From Candidatus Rifleibacteriota bacterium (GTDB lineage Bacteria; Muiribacteriota; Ozemobacteria; Ozemobacterales; Ozemobacteraceae): DNA of 64,000 bases. Positions 16,990 through 24,387 of this stretch are shown here, in pieces. Within the stretch, counting starts at the first letter, position 1, and every line of letters begins with the position of its first letter. A program made the position numbers and the translations under genes. The DNA is taken from the NCBI GenBank assembly GCA_905236675.1, contig CAJOND010000009.1, positions 30,846-94,845 of the forward strand. The letters run 5' to 3'. Under the pieces are notes generated by a model, which saw only the letters and a program-made list of their open reading frames with translations, was not told the origin of the DNA and made no database searches.

Positions 16990-17098
16990 AAACTTCCTAA
17001 AAAAAATATCCGAGGGCACAGAGGTCCTCGGACGAATAAATAAGGAGGCAAACAAATCCTACAAACCATTCGACCAAGAATGTAAATTCTTTAACTAT
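16990..17098 (+). promoter_or_regulatory. Candidate structured leader element, copy A (upstream of ABC permease)
   Basis: The gap from 16,864 to 17,220 holds a 109-nt element that recurs at 38,663-38,774. It has AAACT-N2-CTAAAA, a hairpin (TCCGAGG 17,009-17,015 with CCTCGGA 17,026-17,032), a 21-nt core at 17,039-17,059 containing AAGGAGGCAAACAAATCC, a TTCG...CAAGA segment and a closing TTCTTTAACTATT. The core ends 161 nt before the permease ATG. The second copy uses a different hairpin sequence at the same place. This looks like a structured RNA rather than an ordinary DNA repeat. No match to a known riboswitch class was recognised. Confidence 0.6.
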
Positions 17099-17220
17099 TT
17101 TTTATAAAATTTTGTAAAATTTTTTAAAGGAAAAGAGACTCTTTGGTTTACAAAATTTTCTATTATCATTTCATAACTTATGGTATTATTTAATAGTCAA
17201 AAATATTATGAGTTTAAAAT

Positions 17221-18342
17221 ATGAATAAAGTTTCAATAATTCTTAAAAATTTTATTGCTTATATTGTAATGATTATTGCAGTCATTCTATTAGCTTATAT
17301 TTCAATTAATATGGGTAATTATAAAGTCCCACCTAATAAAATAATAAAAATTATAAGTTATCACACCAATAAAATTTATGAAAAAATACTAGTTAAAAAT
17401 AAAACACTAAAAAATGCAACTACAAATAACGGAAAAGAAGTCGAAGAAAAAATAGATGAAAAAACTCATGGTTTTTCATCATATGAGAATGTTATTGTTT
17501 GGAATTTGCGTTTGCCAAGAATCATTATGGTTCTGTTGGTTGGAGCAGGTTTGGCGATTTGTGGTGCTGCTTCACAAGGAATTTTCAGAAATCCTTTGGT
17601 AAGTCCGTTTATATTGGGTGTATCTTCAGGAGCTTCATTAGGTGCAGCTTTAGCAATTGTTTTCTTAGGTCATTTAACTTATTCTATAGACTTGTGTGCT
17701 GGCATAGGAGGAGCAATTGCCGTTACAGCAGCCTTTCTCACGGCAAGGAGAGCAGATGGCTCTGTGCCAAGATTATCATTAGTATTATCTGGCACTATAA
17801 TCTCGTCTTTATTTACTTCTCTTACAGGGATAGTTAAGTATATGGCCGATGCAGAAACTCAGCTCCCTGCAATAACTTTCTGGATGATGGGAAGTTTTGG
17901 TAATGTTACCTGGAAAACGCTAGACTTTTTCACATGGCTGATTCCAATAAATGTAATACTTATGATTCTTTTTGCCTGGCAGCTTAATGTTTTGTCTTTG
18001 GGCGATAATGAAGCTTCTCTATTAGGTATGAATACTAAGAAATGGAAAATAATTTATATTTACTTTATTGTTTCTACAACAGGTATCTGTGTTGCAAGAA
18101 CAGGAACTATCGGTTGGGTAGGTCTTGTTATTCCACATATTGGTAGAGCTATTGTTGGTCCCAACCATAGAGCTTTATTACCTATGGCAGCTTTAATCGG
18201 AGCTGCTTTTATGCTTATTTCTGACAATATAGCAAGAGTAGCCACATCAGGAGAGATTCCTGTTGGTATTATTACCGCACTTATTGGAACCCCGTTCTTT
18301 ATTTACTACTTACGTAAAAAGGAAGCCTCTGTATGGAATTAA
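17221..18342 (+). CDS. FecCD/BtuC-family ABC transporter permease
   Basis: Inner-membrane permease for a metal chelate, cobalamin or oxyanion. The FecCD pattern is clear: WNLRLPRIIMVLLVGAGLAI, GAASQGIFRNPLVSPFILG, GAALAIVF, MMGSFGNVTW, GLVIPHIGRAIVGPNHR, and a closing EIPVGIITALIGTPFFIYYL. At 373 residues it has about 30 extra polar residues after TM1. The next gene, an ATPase, overlaps by 10 bp, but no binding protein is adjacent. The likely partner is the one encoded at 39,986, whose operon has the same upstream element and includes moeA. That favours molybdate or tungstate (MolABC-like) over iron, though cobalamin is not excluded. There is no clear ribosome site. Confidence 0.9.
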   Translation: MNKVSIILKNFIAYIVMIIAVILLAYISINMGNYKVPPNKIIKIISYHTNKIYEKILVKNKTLKNATTNNGKEVEEKIDEKTHGFSSYENVIVWNLRLPRIIMVLLVGAGLAICGAASQGIFRNPLVSPFILGVSSGASLGAALAIVFLGHLTYSIDLCAGIGGAIAVTAAFLTARRADGSVPRLSLVLSGTIISSLFTSLTGIVKYMADAETQLPAITFWMMGSFGNVTWKTLDFFTWLIPINVILMILFAWQLNVLSLGDNEASLLGMNTKKWKIIYIYFIVSTTGICVARTGTIGWVGLVIPHIGRAIVGPNHRALLPMAALIGAAFMLISDNIARVATSGEIPVGIITALIGTPFFIYYLRKKEASVWN

Positions 18343-19301
18343 TTAAAATTGATGAATCAGAAAATGCTATAAAAGAAGAAAAAAAAATAGAAGATAAATT
18401 AGGGATTCATTTAAAAAAAGACAATGAAATTTCAACTCATTTAGCAAATCCAACAAGACAAGCAGACAGAATATACGAAGAATTTCGAAAGCCGATTGAA
18501 AATGATACAGAAAGAGAAACTATTCTTTCGGTAGGTAGTTTATTTTTTACATATCCTAGAGGCAAAGAACCAGTTCTTAAAGGTGTAAACTGCGATATAA
18601 AAAAAGGGGAACGAGTAGCCATACTTGGTTCTAACGGTGCTGGTAAATCAACTTTTTTCAGTCTGATAACTGGTCTAATTTCTGGTTATAGTGGTTCTAT
18701 ATACTTAAAAGATAAAGAAATAAGGGATATGAGCAGGAATGAAATTGCTCAATATATATCATTTGTGCCACAGAAACATGAGCCAATGTTTCCTTTCACT
18801 GTAAAAGATTTTATTATGATGGGAAGATATTCAAAAATTGATGCTTTCGGAAATCCCACCAAAAAAGATATTGATGCTGTTATGAGAGCAGCAGAAGAAA
18901 CTGGTGCTATAAAATATATAGACAGACCTTATAATGAACTTTCAGGCGGAGAAATACAGTTAGCTATTATTTCTAGAGCTTTAGCCCAGGAAACAGAAAT
19001 ATTGATATTGGATGAACCGAATAACCATCTGGATTTCAAAAATCAGTTCACTGTTTTTAACCTAATTTGTGATATTTCCAAAAAGCGAAATGTAACTCTG
19101 ATTATGTCGTTACATAATCCTAACGATGTTTTGCTATTTTCTGAAAGAGCTATTGTTTTTTATGATGGGATTGTTGCTGCAGATGGCTTAGTATCTGAAA
19201 TTTTGAATACAGATCTTTTATCAGAAGTTTTTGGGGTAAATGCAGTCTGCATTAAACAAAATGGCTACAAAGCTTTTTTGCCTCACAGCCTTTCAAGATA
19301 A
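18333..19301 (+). CDS. FecE/BtuD-type ABC transporter ATPase
   Basis: Energising subunit for the permease whose gene it overlaps by 10 bp. After an unusual charged N-terminal extension of about 65 residues come Walker A GSNGAGKST, Q-loop VPQKHEP, signature ELSGGEIQLAII, Walker B ILILDEPNNHLD and the H-loop MSLHN. The D-loop region reads NNHLD instead of the commoner TSHLD. The C-terminal part (EVFGVNAVCI) is typical of siderophore/B12-type ATPases. The function of the extension is unknown. Confidence 0.92.
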   Translation: MELIKIDESENAIKEEKKIEDKLGIHLKKDNEISTHLANPTRQADRIYEEFRKPIENDTERETILSVGSLFFTYPRGKEPVLKGVNCDIKKGERVAILGSNGAGKSTFFSLITGLISGYSGSIYLKDKEIRDMSRNEIAQYISFVPQKHEPMFPFTVKDFIMMGRYSKIDAFGNPTKKDIDAVMRAAEETGAIKYIDRPYNELSGGEIQLAIISRALAQETEILILDEPNNHLDFKNQFTVFNLICDISKKRNVTLIMSLHNPNDVLLFSERAIVFYDGIVAADGLVSEILNTDLLSEVFGVNAVCIKQNGYKAFLPHSLSR

Positions 19302-19305
19302 CGTT

Positions 19306-19839
19306 TTATAATTTATTAATGTTATATAACGCTTTATTTAGTAATTTTTCTACAGAATTTGAACTTGTAGTTGCTCCAGTTATGGCGTCAACTTTGACTT
19401 CATTTTTGAATCTTTTATCAGTAAATTGGGCTGTAAATTCTTCTTCTCTTATCTTACTTCCCAGACCAGCTGTTTCTTTTTCTTCTGTTACTTGTAATCC
19501 TATAATTTGCTGATCAAGTAAATTAATCACAAAGACTATTGTTATTTCATTCCACATTCCGCTTCCTGTAGCTTCACAAGCAATAATTGAGCCATTTTTA
19601 TTGTTTTTCCAAAGCTTTATTCGGCCTTTTGTTAATTGTTTATATTCTGACTCAAATTCTTCATATATGGAGTTTTGATTAAAATTAGTATTAGTAATAG
19701 AAAAAATAGTAGAAATAGTATTGGGTGATATTTCACCTTTTTTCCCTATAGCTAAGTTTGTGCCTCCTAGAAGGAGACCACAGATAAAACTCAATATCAG
19801 CATGAATTTAATATCTGTCCATAAGCTTCTCTTATTCAT
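19306..19839 (-). CDS. RnfG/NqrC-like FMN-binding protein
   Basis: A 177-residue protein with one N-terminal membrane helix (IKFMLILSFICGLLLGGTNLAI) and an extracytoplasmic FMN-binding domain. GLQVTEEKETAGLGSKI and VDAITGATTSS match the RnfG/NqrC motif in which the second Thr of [ST]GAT carries FMN covalently after ApbE action; that Thr is present here. The gene overlaps the RnfD-like gene by 8 bp. Other Rnf/Nqr subunits are not in the window, so this may be one of the reduced flavinylated electron-transfer systems rather than a full Rnf complex. Confidence 0.85.
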   Translation of the reverse strand: MNKRSLWTDIKFMLILSFICGLLLGGTNLAIGKKGEISPNTISTIFSITNTNFNQNSIYEEFESEYKQLTKGRIKLWKNNKNGSIIACEATGSGMWNEITIVFVINLLDQQIIGLQVTEEKETAGLGSKIREEEFTAQFTDKRFKNEVKVDAITGATTSSNSVEKLLNKALYNINKL

Positions 19840-20782
19840 TTTCTCCCCCTACTATGTCTATTACCAATGGAGAAAAAACCTGAGAGAGCAATAAAGCATA
19901 GGCAGGTGCTAAGATTTCCGATGAGTTAAATACAATTAATACTGCAAAAAAAGCAAATATGATTGCAGAGATGATTTGCCCTCTTATAGATTCAGGAATT
20001 GTCTTGTGATCAACAATTCCACATAAAAGCAATGAAGGAATAATACCTAAAAATAAAAGATTGGTTATAGGAATGTTAAAACCTTTTGTTTGAGGTAAAA
20101 AATAAGCAAAAACAATAATAGACAATAACGTAACACACAACCAGACTATTCTTCGATTAAAAATTAAAGAAAAAAGAATTGAAGCAATTAGTATAATTGC
20201 AGAATAACAACTTCCAGGGATAGATGGAATAGATCCGTGAGCAGAGGCCGAAAATGCTAAATTGGCTGGAATTGCTGAATAAATATCTCTTATATCGTTT
20301 CTGGGAGGAATTCCGGAAGTCCAGATAATATAACCATTTTTATTAGCAGGAAAAGGTCTTGATGGTTCTGTCAATCCTTGGTTGCTATAGCCGTAAAGCA
20401 TAAATACAACTGCTACGATTACAGGATTGAAAATGTGTTTACCATGCCCACCAAAGGCTACAACAGTAATTAAATAAATTATTGTTAGAATTACTGGAAT
20501 TAACCAGAGAGGTAAAGCTAAAGGAATAAATAATGGAAATAATAGAAATAAAAACCAGCTAAAAGGTTTATCTACTCCATCAGGATCATCACCACTTTGA
20601 AAAAGTATTTTTAAGAACCAGATTATTCCACCAGTGAACCAGGATATTGCAGCACCAGAAACAAATTTTAAACCATATAAGCTAACAGAATATGTGTAAA
20701 GAAGAAACAAAAATATGGTAAAACAATGACCTTCTACGCCGAAGTAGCTCTTGTTTTTATTTGTTTCCTGGCTTTTAATCAT
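19832..20782 (-). CDS. RnfD/NqrB-like membrane protein
   Basis: Polytopic membrane protein of 316 residues. GGHGKHIFNPVIVAVVFMLYGYS is the RnfD/NqrB hallmark, and SIPSIPGSCYSAIILIASILF plus NRRIVW correspond to the segment after the flavin site in RnfD. The covalent-flavin motif SGAT expected between them is not seen; the nearest match is WTSGIPP, where the acceptor Thr would be Pro. It probably passes electrons across the membrane to the RnfG-like partner. No Shine-Dalgarno site is clear. Paired only with the RnfG-like gene. Confidence 0.82.
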   Translation of the reverse strand: MIKSQETNKNKSYFGVEGHCFTIFLFLLYTYSVSLYGLKFVSGAAISWFTGGIIWFLKILFQSGDDPDGVDKPFSWFLFLLFPLFIPLALPLWLIPVILTIIYLITVVAFGGHGKHIFNPVIVAVVFMLYGYSNQGLTEPSRPFPANKNGYIIWTSGIPPRNDIRDIYSAIPANLAFSASAHGSIPSIPGSCYSAIILIASILFSLIFNRRIVWLCVTLLSIIVFAYFLPQTKGFNIPITNLLFLGIIPSLLLCGIVDHKTIPESIRGQIISAIIFAFFAVLIVFNSSEILAPAYALLLSQVFSPLVIDIVGGENE

Positions 20783-20826
20783 TTTTTTATGGCAATAATC
20801 TTATCTTGATTTTAACAGACAGAGAG

Positions 20827-22350
20827 TTATTTGCCATCAGAGATAGAAGCTGATACAGCTCTTTCGCTTGCCCAATTCTTTATGAATTTGATTTGTTCCG
20901 CCATAGTTCTTGATAATGGAACAGTGTTACGAATTATGGTATATAAATCGTCCTGGGTCATTGTTTCGTTTCTACTGAAAGATTCAATCATCGCAGCTTC
21001 TACTGCTGACTCTATTTCTGCACCATTCCAAAATTCAGTGGCAACACTCAAAAGTGGCAAATCGAATTTTGATAAATCGTTTTTACGTTTTTGTAAATGA
21101 ACTTTAAATATATGTTCTCTTTCAGAATCATTTGGTAAATCAATAAAGAATACCTGGTCAAATCTACCTTTTCTGATAATTTCTGCAGGCAATAAATCAA
21201 TTCTGTTTGCAGTTGCCGCTACAAAAACATCTGAAGATTTTTCCTGCATCCATGTCAAAAACGCAGAGAAAATATGAGAGCCTGTACTCCCATCTTTTGC
21301 TGTGCTGCTACTAATTCCGCCTTCAATTTCATCTATCCAAAGAATAGCTGGTGCTACAGCTTCGATATTTTTAATTGCTCTAAAGAAAGTTCCTTCAGGA
21401 GTGCCATAGGACCCAGAATAAACTTTGTTCATATCCAATCTAAATAATGGAAGATTCCATAAAGCACTGATTGCTTTTACTGATAATGATTTCCCACAAC
21501 CGGAAATTCCCATCATAAGAAGACCTCTAGGAGGTCTTAAACCTGCGGCAGCAGCCTCAGGAGTAAATAATTTTCTTCTTTTTACCAACCACTCCTTGAG
21601 GTTTTCCAAACCACCAACATCATCTATGGTTTCCGTCCCTCTTACATATTCTAAAACTCCGTCTTTTTTGGCTAACTGTTCCTTCTCATCGTGCAAAATT
21701 GGAAGTATGCTGTTAGTAATAGTCTTTTTAGCTATACAAGCTTTATTTAAAGCAAATCTTATTTCAGCTGAGGTAAAACCTTTAAGTGAAGTATATATTT
21801 GATCTTTTTCGTCAACTGTAAGACTTATTTCGATTCCTCTTTTGGATAAGGCTGAAAGATAGTCGTCTACAATAAATCTGATTTCGTTGATTTCAGGAAG
21901 TTTGTAATCAATTAATGCTACGTCTTTGTTTAATTCTAAAGGTAAAGAGAATTTTGCTCCAATAAGTATTAAAAATTTATTCTGACCACGAAAGCTGCTG
22001 TAAACATTTTTAATTCTTCTTTGAATATCAGATTCTGAAAGCTTATCTGATAAATCCTTAAAAATGTAGAAACCTGGTTTTTCAGAGTTTTGAACCTTTT
22101 CTAATGCTTCAACAGCACTCATTTTTTCTGCATTGCCTATTAACGGTTCACAAAGACCCTTTTGTAAATCCCAGACAACAAATGAACCCATTCCTTTAAA
22201 AGCAGAATTGAAAAAGCCTGTTAAAGTAGAAATAGTTGATTCTTCTTCCCAGGTTTCAATTGCCAGAACTGGATAACCACCAGATAAAACATCCTTAATT
22301 GCTTTTATTGAAGCTTGTCTAATGTTAGAACTTTGATTCGCAGCAGTCAT
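20827..22350 (-). CDS. Ycf46-type AAA+ ATPase
   Basis: Cytoplasmic AAA+ protein of 507 residues, similar in layout to the Ycf46 family of cyanobacteria and plastids. The N-terminal third (VLAIETWEEESTISTL) is the family-specific non-AAA part. The AAA module has Walker A GISGCGKSLS, Walker B ILWIDEIEGG, sensor 1 FVAATANRIDLLP and arginine-finger region RKGRFDQVFFIDLP, followed by the helical lid. The cellular role of Ycf46 is poorly known; links to inorganic-carbon use have been proposed in cyanobacteria. The start codon overlaps the stop of a small upstream gene (ATGA), so they are translated together. Confidence 0.88.
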   Translation of the reverse strand: MTAANQSSNIRQASIKAIKDVLSGGYPVLAIETWEEESTISTLTGFFNSAFKGMGSFVVWDLQKGLCEPLIGNAEKMSAVEALEKVQNSEKPGFYIFKDLSDKLSESDIQRRIKNVYSSFRGQNKFLILIGAKFSLPLELNKDVALIDYKLPEINEIRFIVDDYLSALSKRGIEISLTVDEKDQIYTSLKGFTSAEIRFALNKACIAKKTITNSILPILHDEKEQLAKKDGVLEYVRGTETIDDVGGLENLKEWLVKRRKLFTPEAAAAGLRPPRGLLMMGISGCGKSLSVKAISALWNLPLFRLDMNKVYSGSYGTPEGTFFRAIKNIEAVAPAILWIDEIEGGISSSTAKDGSTGSHIFSAFLTWMQEKSSDVFVAATANRIDLLPAEIIRKGRFDQVFFIDLPNDSEREHIFKVHLQKRKNDLSKFDLPLLSVATEFWNGAEIESAVEAAMIESFSRNETMTQDDLYTIIRNTVPLSRTMAEQIKFIKNWASERAVSASISDGK

Positions 22351-22565
22351 TTTAAAGGTGCCATCGCTTTTATTAATGTATCTAAAGTGACATTAAGCAG
22401 ATTGCTGTTATGTTTTTCCTCTGCTAGGCGAGTTTCCCTATAGAACTGTGCTTCAAATAAATCTCTGAAACCTCCGTCTGAGATGGAGGTGAATTTAGAT
22501 AAAAATATATTTTGTTCTTCTTTTTTTATAGCAGAATCAGGTAAATTCATCAATTCTTTTAACAT
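22347..22565 (-). CDS. Small protein of unknown function, coupled to the AAA+ gene
   Basis: Seventy-two residues from the ATG at 22,565 (the frame is open to 22,610). Mostly charged and helical (KELMNLPDSAIKKEEQNI ... RDLFEAQFYRETRLAEEKH), with no signal or membrane segment. The 4-bp ATGA overlap with the Ycf46-like gene and the shared strand suggest it is a partner or regulator of that ATPase; this is inference from position only. Confidence 0.6.
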   Translation of the reverse strand: MLKELMNLPDSAIKKEEQNIFLSKFTSISDGGFRDLFEAQFYRETRLAEEKHNSNLLNVTLDTLIKAMAPLK

Positions 22566-22649
22566 AGCCTTAACCTTTTCGAATAAAAACTGTAAATAAT
22601 TATAACTCAAAATAATTCTTTGTAAAGTATAGAATAATTATTGCAATAG

Positions 22650-22903
22650 ATTGAAGAGAGAGGAGGGAGAGCCAAGCGAGGCTTGGCGTGGTGAGTGGTT
22701 GGTGGTTGGTGATGGGTGATGGGTGAAGAGATGGAGATAAGATAAGAGCAGGAGAGCGGAGAACTGATAACTGAAAGGTGGAGATGTCCTAAAGCCTCTC
22801 CTTGAGGAGAGGTGGCTGCTGAAAGTAGCCGGAGTGGTGACCTAATCAGAATGAATCTTCGTTTAGGGTATATGGTGTTGGGGTTGAGAGTTGAGAATTG
22901 AGA
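22650..22903. repeat. Composite repeat cluster with two consecutive hairpins
   Basis: This fills most of the gene-free stretch 22,566-23,032. In order: the palindrome GCCAAGCGAGGCTTGGC (22,671-22,687) followed by GTGGTGAGTGGTTGGTGG words, then GATGGGTGATGGGTGA, purine-rich words, a perfect hairpin CCTCTCC-TTGA-GGAGAGG (22,795-22,812), a second stem GGCTGC/GTAGCC (22,814-22,830), and GTTGAGAGTTGAGAATTGAG. The weak 112-residue frame across it is translated repeat DNA, not a gene. Confidence 0.75.
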
Positions 22904-23032
22904 TTTTTTCCATGTAGGTAATGTTGTAAAAATCTTAGGAATCATTGATTGGAACTCTGTTTGTAAATAGCTTAGAAAATTTTTCCTTGAAATTTGGAAC
23001 TGTATAAATATATTCGGAGTCAGGAGAATCCT

Positions 23033-23977
23033 ATGAATAAAAAACGTCTGAAAAGTGTAGCTGAAAGCATTTTAGTCTCTGTGACAAACCAGTCAGAGAA
23101 AGCTATACAACATTTTGACAGTAGTCCTCTTCCAGACAAGGACGTTTTATATGACCTGATTCGCGATATCTTTGTAGTGCTTTACCCCGGTTATTTTGGT
23201 AGAGCGGGGATGTCCTTTGATTCTATTGAAATGCGTATTAGTTATCGTGTCGCTAAAATCTATGAGGTATTAAGACCTCAGGTTTATAGAGAGATGATAC
23301 ACGGCTGTCGAAAGGATCCTAAGAGCTGTAGCATTTGTGAAGAAGCCGCAGATGAATTAGTATTGAACTTCCTTGAAACTATTCCTGCTATTCGGGATTG
23401 GTTGGATAAAGACGTTGAAGCGGCTTTTAAAAACGATCCTGCAGCTGGAAATTTTGACGAAATAATTTTTAGCTATCCTGGATTAGAAGCGATTTCTGTT
23501 CATCGTATAGCACATTTCTTTTACCAGAATGGTTTAAGAATTATCCCTAGGATAATGTCAGAATGGGCTCATTCAAAAACTGGGGTAGACATACATCCCG
23601 GTGCTGTGATTGGACAAAGCTTCTTTATTGACCATGGAACTGGTGTGGTAATTGGAGAAACAACCATTATCGGTGATAACGTGACCATATATCAAGGAGT
23701 TACTCTAGGGGCTTTAAACTTCCCTAAAGATAAAGAGGGAAAAATCATTCGAAGTCAGAAACGACACCCGACTATATGCGATTCAACGGTAATCTATGCT
23801 GGAGCAACAATATTAGGTGGTGAAACTGTTATAGGAGAACATAGTGTTATTGGCGGTAATGTTTGGTTGACAGAGTCTGTTCCAGCAAATTCTCGTGTTG
23901 TCATTTGTGATACTGGATTAAAAGTTACTGACAGAGGCTCTCCCAAGGGAACAGATTGCATAAGGGAACAGCAGTAA
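23033..23977 (+). CDS. cysE: Serine O-acetyltransferase (EpsC/CysE type)
   Basis: Acetylates L-serine with acetyl-CoA in the first step of cysteine synthesis. The 314-residue protein has an N-terminal helical domain (to about 170) and a left-handed beta-helix with hexapeptide repeats. The active-site segment VDIHPGAVIGQSFFIDHGTG carries both catalytic Asp/His positions, and GDNVTIYQGVTLGAL follows. The ATG at 23,033 is preceded by GGAG/AGGAGA and is preferred over the ATG at 22,994. Together with metH and the methyltransferase/MTHFR fusion it makes a sulfur amino-acid set, although the three are not adjacent. I saw no T-box or SAM riboswitch upstream. Confidence 0.94.
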   Translation: MNKKRLKSVAESILVSVTNQSEKAIQHFDSSPLPDKDVLYDLIRDIFVVLYPGYFGRAGMSFDSIEMRISYRVAKIYEVLRPQVYREMIHGCRKDPKSCSICEEAADELVLNFLETIPAIRDWLDKDVEAAFKNDPAAGNFDEIIFSYPGLEAISVHRIAHFFYQNGLRIIPRIMSEWAHSKTGVDIHPGAVIGQSFFIDHGTGVVIGETTIIGDNVTIYQGVTLGALNFPKDKEGKIIRSQKRHPTICDSTVIYAGATILGGETVIGEHSVIGGNVWLTESVPANSRVVICDTGLKVTDRGSPKGTDCIREQQ

Positions 23978-23986
23978 TAAAAATCA

Positions 23987-24014
23987 TAAAATAAAAGTAG
24001 TAGTATTCCGATAA
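23987..24014 (+). promoter_or_regulatory. Sigma-28/sigma-D-like promoter of the lipoprotein/HEAT pair
   Basis: TAAA-N16-TCCGATAA, the same spacing as at 16.0 and 32.7 kb. The predicted start is near 24,021, about 27 nt before the TTG start codon. Confidence 0.5.
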
Positions 24015-24047
24015 GTTTTTTCGATTTATCTATAAAAGGTGTTATAC

Positions 24048-24386
24048 TTGAAAAAAAAGAAAATTGAAAAAATTATTCTATTTTTACTTGTGATTATCAG
24101 TGGTTTCTTAACAGGCTGTAGACAAGGCCCTGCTAAGGAACCACCCAAATACTATGAACGCGAACTTGCAAGAATGAAAAAAGAGGAAGCTAAAAAGGAA
24201 CATGAAAAATCATTCCCCAAATATATGCCTGACCGTTACCCATGGCGAGGAACCAAGGAAGAATCTCATTTGCAATGCGTTCCTTGTAGAATTAATATAG
24301 AAGATAAGTATTTATCTGCAAGAATTGAGTATTTGACTGATGTAGTGCATGGTAAACGTAAATGCCGTATAAAATTTAGAGATTAG
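24048..24386 (+). CDS. Small lipoprotein of unknown function
   Basis: A 112-residue lipoprotein: lysine-rich start, hydrophobic ILFLLVIISGF and lipobox LTGC. The mature part has a charged KKEEAKKEHEKS stretch and a Cys-containing end (LQCVPCRINIE ... GKRKCRIKF). I prefer a TTG start at 24,048 because AAAGGTG lies 6 nt before it; a GTG at 24,039 is also in frame but overlaps that site. The gene is followed after 1 bp by the HEAT-repeat gene, so the two are one transcript. No family recognised. Confidence 0.72.
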   Translation: MKKKKIEKIILFLLVIISGFLTGCRQGPAKEPPKYYERELARMKKEEAKKEHEKSFPKYMPDRYPWRGTKEESHLQCVPCRINIEDKYLSARIEYLTDVVHGKRKCRIKFRD

Positions 24387-24387
24387 A

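Noticed and set aside
16990..17098. c-di-GMP-I (GEMM) riboswitch, because of GCACAGAGG and ACCATTCGACCAAGAATG
   Set aside because: The order and the second half of the GEMM consensus are missing and the second copy lacks these words, so the resemblance is by chance.
22607..22945. A 112-residue open frame on the minus strand
   Set aside because: It consists of translated repeat words (HHQPPTTHH) with no ribosome site or protein-like composition.
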